A program made the position numbers and the translations under genes. The notes beneath the pieces were generated by a model. It was not told where the DNA came from. It worked only from the letters and a program-made list of their open reading frames with translations, and searched no databases. This document shows, in pieces, positions 7,283-11,830 of a stretch of DNA of 11,830 bases. Source of the DNA: JBBSEZ01 sp038239195 (GTDB lineage: Bacteria; Planctomycetota; Planctomycetia; Gemmatales; Gemmataceae); contig JBBSEZ010000315.1 in NCBI GenBank assembly GCA_038239195.1, forward strand, positions 1-11,830, written 5' to 3'. Each line of letters begins with the position of its first letter. The stretch's first letter is position 1.

Positions 7283-8263
7283 TCAATGGAGCTCGCAGCG
7301 CACTGGCACCGTCACGACCTGGGGCGCCGGCTTGTTGACGTACACGCGCACGCTTCCCTCCCAGGCGGTCCCGCTGAGGAGCGCGCGATCGACCTCGATC
7401 CGGAGCGTCGCGCGGCTCCCGGGGCCCGGCGCCCAGCGGCAGCGCACGGCGGGGCTATCGGCCTCCACGCGCTCCACGCGGACCTCCTGCTCGTCGGAAC
7501 TGCTCAGCAGCACGATGCGGGCCGGCAGCGGCGCGCCCGGAGAAGAGGTGAGGCTCACGCGATCGGGCACGGCGCCGATGCGCTGACGGGCCTTCTTGAC
7601 CACGGTGAAGGGGGCCTCGAGCTCGGCATAGACCGCGTCGGTCGTGTGGACGTGCAACACCTCCTCGTGCCGCCCCTCGGGACAATCGGGCCCGACCTCC
7701 AGCGAGATCGTGCGTTCCCAGGCCCCGCCGTCTCCGCGGTGCGCTTCCCCGACAAGGGCGCGGACGTGGGGCGAGGTTGTCGTCACCGCCTCGACGTCGA
7801 GCGGCCGGGCGCGCCGGTCCAGCAGCGTCAGCGCATGGGCAATGGGCGCGTCGGTGTACACGAGGAGGGCAGCGGGGCGCAACGACACCTCGCTGACGAC
7901 CGTGGCCGTCACGAAGAGGGGCAACTCGCGCACCTCCTCGCCGTCGCGATACCGAACGACGGCGCGCCAGGTGTTGGGGCCGGCCGCCTGCGTGAGCGTG
8001 TTGATCTCCACCGCGAGGGGGACGGAAGCGCCCGGCACCAGAGGGGCCGGGCCCAGGCGCGGGCGCAGACAGCCACAGCCCGGCTTGACCTCGAGGAGCT
8101 CGATCGTGTTGGCCCCGCGGTTGGCGAGCAGGAAGCGATGGGCCAGCGGCACGCCGCTGCGCACCTCTCCGGCCGCGAACACCGGTTGGTCGCAGCGAAG
8201 CTCCGCACGCGCCGCGCTCGCCCACCCCAGGGCCAGTGCCAGCCCCAGCGTCAAACGTTTCAT
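7283..8263 (-). CDS. Secreted DUF1573 protein with three Ig-like domains
   Basis: This 326-residue product has a clear signal peptide (MKRLTLGLALALGWASAARA, likely cut after residue 20). The start at 8263 is supported by GGGAGGGG just upstream; the 22-codon extension to 8329 is not signal-like. Residues about 25-122 hold the DUF1573 hallmark: a hydrophobic strand, ANRG, then LEVKPGCGC with C63 and C65. Residues about 125-222 and 230-325 look like two more beta-sandwich units of similar size, ending in VTVPVRCEL. DUF1573 belongs to the ASH/Ig-like group, and its members in planctomycetes and Bacteroidetes are exported, often lipid- or surface-bound; their molecular role is not established. The CGC pair could form a disulfide or bind a ligand. 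The gene is divergent from the FecR-like gene across 179 bp. TTGACC occurs upstream on its strand (8339-8334) but has no -10 at a proper distance. Confidence 0.8.
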   Translation of the reverse strand: MKRLTLGLALALGWASAARAELRCDQPVFAAGEVRSGVPLAHRFLLANRGANTIELLEVKPGCGCLRPRLGPAPLVPGASVPLAVEINTLTQAAGPNTWRAVVRYRDGEEVRELPLFVTATVVSEVSLRPAALLVYTDAPIAHALTLLDRRARPLDVEAVTTTSPHVRALVGEAHRGDGGAWERTISLEVGPDCPEGRHEEVLHVHTTDAVYAELEAPFTVVKKARQRIGAVPDRVSLTSSPGAPLPARIVLLSSSDEQEVRVERVEADSPAVRCRWAPGPGSRATLRIEVDRALLSGTAWEGSVRVYVNKPAPQVVTVPVRCELH

Positions 8264-8442
8264 GGCCCCTCCCGGCACGGATTCTCTCGATGGAAACGGC
8301 CGGAGAATTACCGTTCGCCGGCCCGCCACGCAAGGTCAATCGAGGCCGTGCGAAAAATGATGCACGAAAAGTTGCCCGCGGTGCCACTATTAGAGGGGAA
8401 GCTCCCCGCCCGATGCCTTGCAGACTTCGAGGAGAACGGTTC
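8264..8442. other. Divergent intergenic region, 179 bp
   Basis: This gap separates the DUF1573 start from the FecR-like gene start. It holds the two ribosome binding sites at its ends, an A-rich patch around 8351-8370, and a poor -10-like TATTAG at 8388-8393 facing the FecR-like gene with no matching -35. I see no strong hairpin, operator-like dyad or RNA gene. It presumably contains both promoters, possibly for alternative sigma factors. Confidence 0.4.
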
Positions 8443-10566
8443 ATGCGCTTGACCCTGCGAACGCTCCTGGCCTATCTGGACGACACGCTGCCGGCGGCTG
8501 AGATCAAGGGGATCGGCCAGAAGGTCGCCGAGAGCGACGCCGCTCAGGAGTTGGTGGCCCGCATCAAGCAGGTGACGCGCCGGCGCCGGCTGACGACGCC
8601 CCCCGCCACGGGCCCCAATGCCCGCTTCGACGCCAACGACGTCTCCGAGTACCTGGACAACGAGCTCCCCGCCGACAAGGTGGCGGAGCTGGAGAAGGTC
8701 TGTCTGGAATCGGATGCCCATCTCGCCGAGATCTCCGCCTGTCACCAGATCCTCACGCTCGTTCTCGGCGAGCCCGCCCTGGTGCCGCCGACCGCCAAGG
8801 AGCGCATGTACGGCCTGGTCCAGGGCCGGGAGGCCATCCCCTTCCGGAAGGCCCCCGCTCCCGCCACCGCCGCAGCCGGCGCTTCCTCCGAAGAGGACGA
8901 GGACCTGCTCGGGCTGCCCTTCCTGCGCCGCGGGCCCTGGCTGCGCTGGGCCCTCCCCGTCGCCGGCGTGCTCCTGTTTGCGGCCCTCGGCCTGGCCGTC
9001 TGGCAGGCCCTGCCCGACCGCCGCCCCGTCACTCCTCCGATTGCCAACTCGGGCAACAAGGACGTCGCGACCGACAATACCACCCCGCCCGAGGCCCCGA
9101 ACGACAAGAAAGACCAGGAAAAGCCGGGCCCCGGGAAGGACAACAAGGTTGAGCCGATCATCCCGAAGCCCGAGGAAAAGGAGCCCAAGGAGAAGAAGCC
9201 CGAGGAGAAAGACACGAAGGTCGAGCGCATCTCCCCCCCGAGCACCGCGCGAGGCGATGCCGGCTTCTACGTCGGCGGCGGGGCGAGCCCGTCGCTCCTC
9301 GTGGCTCGCCAGGACGGCAAGGAGTGGCAGCCCGTGCCGGTCAACGGCCGCGTCAAGACGACCGACGCGCTCGTCAGCCTGCCGGGCTACTCGAGCGAAG
9401 TCGTCACCAAGAAGGAGGGGGGGGTCGGCCTGTTGCTGCGGGGCCTGGTGCCGGAGTACGCCTTGCCCGAGAGCGAGATGATGACCTACTTGCTGGAGTC
9501 GGCCGTCGTGCTCCACAAGAGCGAGGCGAGCGGCGTCGATCTCGACATGACCCTGCTGCGCGGCCGCATCTACCTGAGGAACCGCAACCGGGAAAAGGCG
9601 GTCAAGGTGCGCCTGCGCTTCGAGAAGACCGAGGGGTGGGACCTCACCATGCAGCAGGGGACGGAGGTCGGCATCGACCTGTTCAGGGTCTACGCCCGCG
9701 ACGTCAAATGGCGCGAGGGCGAGGAGCCCCGCGCCATGCTCTACCTGTTCACCTTGCGCGGAGAGGCGGACGTGAAGGTGGACGGCTTCCACCGCCATTA
9801 CCTTGAACAGCCGCCCGGGGCCGCGATGTTGGCCTGGGACAACTTCACCCGGACGGACGACCCGGTGCGGTTTTCCAAGGTACCGCCTGTCTGGAGCAAG
9901 CTTCCCCCACCCCCACGCGCGGAGGGCCCGGACCTGGTCGCTCCCATGACGCGCGCCCTGCGCGGCCTGCAAGATCGCGTGGGCGCGATGAAGGCGCTCG
10001 ACGTTGCCCTCCGCGAGTGCCAGGAGAGCGAAAAAGTTTCGGATCGCGTGCTGGCCCTGTACTGCTACAAGGGGATGAACGAGGTGGGCAAGCTCCTCAG
10101 CGCGCTGGGCGACGACGACCCGACGCACGCCCCGGACCGCCAGACGGCCATCTTCTGCCTGCGCCGCTGGCTGACCCGGGGGGCGGAGCAGCGGAAGGTG
10201 CTCTACGACCAGAACGAGAAGACGAAGATGAAGACGGGTGCGTTGATCGACGCCAAGTACCGCCCGCCGCAGGCCCAGACGATCCTCGAAATGCTGTTCG
10301 ACTTCCCCGACGCCGACCGGCGCAGCCCCGAGACGTTCGAGTTGCTGGCCAGCCGGCTCGCCGACCGCAAGGTGGCCGTCGCGGAACTGGCCTACTACCA
10401 CCTGCTGCGCCTGTCGTTCCCGGAGAAAATACCGGGCTTCAACGCGGGCCTCTCCTTCGAGGAGCGCGAGAGGGTCGCCGCCCAAGTGAGCAAACTGATC
10501 GAGACACACAAGCTGCCACCCGCGCCCCCCAGGCCCAAGATGAAAGTGGACGAGCCCGATCGGTGA
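8443..10566 (+). CDS. Single-pass membrane protein with duplicated anti-sigma-like modules and FecR-like domain
   Basis: The product is 707 residues from ATG 8443, which has AGGAG 8 nt upstream; the in-frame extension to 8236 would overlap the divergent gene and lacks a ribosome site. The N terminus holds two similar units, YLDDTLPAAE... (11-41) and YLDNELPADK... (70-100), which resemble the helical start of anti-sigma (zf-HC2-like) proteins but have no zinc-binding His/Cys set. A hydrophobic helix lies at about 168-189 after RRGPWLRW, followed by a Lys/Glu/Pro-rich linker (about 215-262). Residues about 275-470 look like a FecR-type beta domain: NGRVKTTDALVSLPG, a GG...LLLRG turn, LLRGRIYLRN, then a GEADVKVDG segment. 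Residues 500-690 are helical and HEAT-like. Positive-inside residues before the helix place the modules in the cytoplasm and the FecR part outside. This suggests a transmembrane regulator, but no sigma factor gene is in the window. The overall family is not named; domain calls are by pattern. Confidence 0.75.
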   Translation: MRLTLRTLLAYLDDTLPAAEIKGIGQKVAESDAAQELVARIKQVTRRRRLTTPPATGPNARFDANDVSEYLDNELPADKVAELEKVCLESDAHLAEISACHQILTLVLGEPALVPPTAKERMYGLVQGREAIPFRKAPAPATAAAGASSEEDEDLLGLPFLRRGPWLRWALPVAGVLLFAALGLAVWQALPDRRPVTPPIANSGNKDVATDNTTPPEAPNDKKDQEKPGPGKDNKVEPIIPKPEEKEPKEKKPEEKDTKVERISPPSTARGDAGFYVGGGASPSLLVARQDGKEWQPVPVNGRVKTTDALVSLPGYSSEVVTKKEGGVGLLLRGLVPEYALPESEMMTYLLESAVVLHKSEASGVDLDMTLLRGRIYLRNRNREKAVKVRLRFEKTEGWDLTMQQGTEVGIDLFRVYARDVKWREGEEPRAMLYLFTLRGEADVKVDGFHRHYLEQPPGAAMLAWDNFTRTDDPVRFSKVPPVWSKLPPPPRAEGPDLVAPMTRALRGLQDRVGAMKALDVALRECQESEKVSDRVLALYCYKGMNEVGKLLSALGDDDPTHAPDRQTAIFCLRRWLTRGAEQRKVLYDQNEKTKMKTGALIDAKYRPPQAQTILEMLFDFPDADRRSPETFELLASRLADRKVAVAELAYYHLLRLSFPEKIPGFNAGLSFEERERVAAQVSKLIETHKLPPAPPRPKMKVDEPDR

Positions 10567-10578
10567 TCGAATACGCCC

Positions 10579-10667
10579 CCGCGAGCCGAGCGGGGCCCGC
10601 CTGACGCACGCTTCACCCTCTCGACGACGCTGCGCTTTGGGCGCTGCGGGCGCCGCTCGGCTCGCGG
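10579..10667. repeat. 22-position inverted repeat filling a convergent gap
   Basis: The arms 10579-10600 and 10646-10667 pair at 21 of 22 positions (one G-G mismatch), with a 45-nt loop. The left arm reads CCGCGAGCCGAGCGG followed by GGCCCGC. The repeat starts 12 nt after the FecR-like gene stop and 14 nt after the homogentisate dioxygenase stop on the other strand. That placement suits a bidirectional terminator. The long loop and the lack of T-runs on either side are unusual for an intrinsic one. An interspersed palindromic (REP-like) element is the main alternative. Confidence 0.6.
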
Positions 10668-10681
10668 CGCCTACTTGCTGC

Positions 10682-11830
10682 TCACTCCAGCCAGCTATAC
10701 GGATAAGCCGGATCGTCCATCTCCAGCGCCTGGCGCGTCAGCGCCAGCGGGCGCACCGTATCGACCATGACCGCCAGCTCGTCGGTGTGCGTCGCGCCGC
10801 GGCTGGCGACGATGGTGCCAGGGTGCGGCCCGTGCGGGATGCCGCGCGGGTGCAGCGTGAACGACGACTCCTCGACGCCCCTGCGGCTCCCGAACCTCCC
10901 GCGCACGTAGTAGAGCACCTCGTCGGCCTGGACGTTCGAGTGAGCGTACGGCACCTTGACCGCTTCTGGGCAAGTGTCCAGCATGCGCGGGGCGAAGGTG
11001 CAGAGGACGTAGCCCGTTGCCTCGAACGTCTGGTGGATGGGCGGGGGCTGATGGATCGTCCCGGTGATCGGCTCGAAGTCGTCGGCGTTGAAGGTATAGG
11101 GGTAGACGAAGCCGTCCCAGCCAACCACGTCGAACGGGTGCTGGGCCAGCACGTAGCGCGTCAGGCGCTCGCCGTCCTTGATGAGGACTGTGGTGTCCTC
11201 CTCGCGGTCGAGGACGAGGGCCTCCGTCGGCCCGTGAAAGTCGCGCTCGCTGTACGGGGCGCCGAGCCGGATTTGCCCGTCGGGGTTGAGGTAGCGCGGC
11301 GGGAGGACGACGTTGTTGGCCGACTCGATGACGAGGAGGTCGGGCTGGATGGCCGCGTCGAAATCGAGGCGATACGTGGTCGTGTGCGGAATGACCACGT
11401 AGTCGTAGGGCCGGAAGGGCAGTACGCCGAACATGCTGGTGAGCGTGCCGCGGCCCTTGTGGACGAAGACGATCTCGTCGGCGGCCGCGTTGCGGTACAG
11501 CTCCGCTTGCGGCAAGGCCGGTCGGCAGCGCGCCAGCGCCACGTCGGAGTTGGCGAGGAGCGGGACGCGCCCGGTGATGGGATCGCCCGTGGGGCGCATC
11601 GCGCCGGACTTCAGATGGTGGTGGCGGAGGACGGGCACGTCAACGGTTTCGACGTCGCAGTGCCCGGCCGGCTCGACCTTGCGGACGCGGGTGGGCGGGC
11701 GGAGGTGATAGGCGATGCTGTAGGCGCGGCCGAAGCCGGCCGTGGTGACGACCTCTTCGTAGTAGATGCCCTCGCCGCGAAACCCGGGTTGGGCGCGGTG
11801 TTCGATGTGGCGCTTCCGCGGGATGGAGCC
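10682..11830 (-). CDS. hmgA: Homogentisate 1,2-dioxygenase (N terminus beyond window)
   Basis: The frame is open from the right edge to a stop at 10682, giving 382 visible residues. The visible start, SIPRKRHIEHR...GIYYEEVVTTAGF, matches the N-terminal signature of homogentisate dioxygenases, so only a few residues should be missing. Two cupin-like halves follow. The C-terminal half has the iron site: HSNVQADEVLYYVRG, whose H (nt 10942) and E (nt 10921) are the likely ligands, and PRGIPHGPHPG, whose first H after IP (nt 10834) is the third. The enzyme opens the homogentisate ring with O2 to give 4-maleylacetoacetate in tyrosine and phenylalanine breakdown, in the cytoplasm. It resembles the shorter bacterial branch of the family (PF04209). 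An apparent in-frame GTG at 11638 is internal, because conserved sequence continues upstream of it. No other tyrosine-pathway gene lies in the window; partners may be upstream, beyond the edge. Confidence 0.85.
   Translation of the reverse strand, partial: GSIPRKRHIEHRAQPGFRGEGIYYEEVVTTAGFGRAYSIAYHLRPPTRVRKVEPAGHCDVETVDVPVLRHHHLKSGAMRPTGDPITGRVPLLANSDVALARCRPALPQAELYRNAAADEIVFVHKGRGTLTSMFGVLPFRPYDYVVIPHTTTYRLDFDAAIQPDLLVIESANNVVLPPRYLNPDGQIRLGAPYSERDFHGPTEALVLDREEDTTVLIKDGERLTRYVLAQHPFDVVGWDGFVYPYTFNADDFEPITGTIHQPPPIHQTFEATGYVLCTFAPRMLDTCPEAVKVPYAHSNVQADEVLYYVRGRFGSRRGVEESSFTLHPRGIPHGPHPGTIVASRGATHTDELAVMVDTVRPLALTRQALEMDDPAYPYSWLE

Noticed and set aside
8236..8442. 69-codon N-terminal extension of the FecR-like protein
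   Set aside because: It would overlap the start of the divergent DUF1573 gene, has no ribosome site and reads as intergenic sequence. ATG 8443 has a proper Shine-Dalgarno.
9163..9228. Repetitive Lys/Glu/Pro coding stretch as a possible DNA repeat
   Set aside because: The repetition is at the protein level of a charged linker, with imperfect codon repeats. There is no separate DNA element.
8308..10509. 733-codon open frame on the minus strand opposite the FecR-like gene
   Set aside because: Composition is low-complexity (Gln/Ala/Leu/Gly/Arg) and it mirrors the codon pattern of the real plus-strand gene, which has a ribosome site, a membrane helix and domain-like sequence.
1..11830. CRISPR array, tRNA, rRNA, transposase, toxin-antitoxin or phage genes
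   Set aside because: I looked on both strands and found no regularly spaced direct repeats, tRNA-like cloverleaf ends, transposase motifs or paired small genes.

Overview
The window is GC-rich bacterial DNA (roughly two thirds G+C by eye) with long, tightly packed genes on both strands. The gene content points to a planctomycete, most likely of the Gemmata kind. The clues are a membrane-anchored zinc-ribbon/PQQ-propeller protein, a DUF1570-type secreted metalloprotease, a DUF1573 protein, and a FecR-like membrane protein with anti-sigma-like N-terminal repeats. This assignment rests on recognised families and base composition, not on a marker gene.

Layout. 1-3821 (-): the N-terminal 1273 residues of a giant zinc-ribbon / transmembrane / beta-propeller protein that runs off the left edge. 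3822-4042: an intergenic stretch with a long nested hairpin (probable terminator of the next gene) and a -10-like box for the giant gene. 4043-4864 (-): a complete sugar-phosphate isomerase/epimerase-type TIM barrel. 4865-4997: a divergent gap with a promoter-like site. 4998-5789 (+): a DedA/VTT-family membrane protein. It converges on 5799-7208 (-), a secreted HEXXH protein with a coiled-coil region. 7283-8263 (-): a secreted three-domain DUF1573 protein, upstream of the protease and in the same direction. 8264-8442: a second divergent gap. 8443-10566 (+): a 707-residue single-pass membrane protein with two anti-sigma-like modules and a FecR-like outer part. 10567-10681: a 115-bp convergent gap almost filled by a 22-position inverted repeat. 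10682-11830 (-): homogentisate 1,2-dioxygenase, lacking its N terminus because the window ends.

How they fit together. I see no single pathway. Five of the seven genes encode cell-envelope or exported proteins (propeller, DedA, DUF1570, DUF1573, FecR-like). The other two are apparently cytoplasmic metabolic enzymes (TIM barrel, homogentisate dioxygenase). Only the DUF1573 and DUF1570 genes could plausibly share a transcript, and even there the 74-bp gap holds a good promoter-like site for the second gene. There are no tRNA or rRNA genes, insertion sequences, CRISPR arrays or phage genes.

The most interesting features are the two large imperfect inverted repeats in the intergenic gaps, the duplicated anti-sigma-like module in the FecR-like protein, and the multi-domain architecture of the giant propeller protein. 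I did not find convincing evidence for a wholly new multi-gene system.
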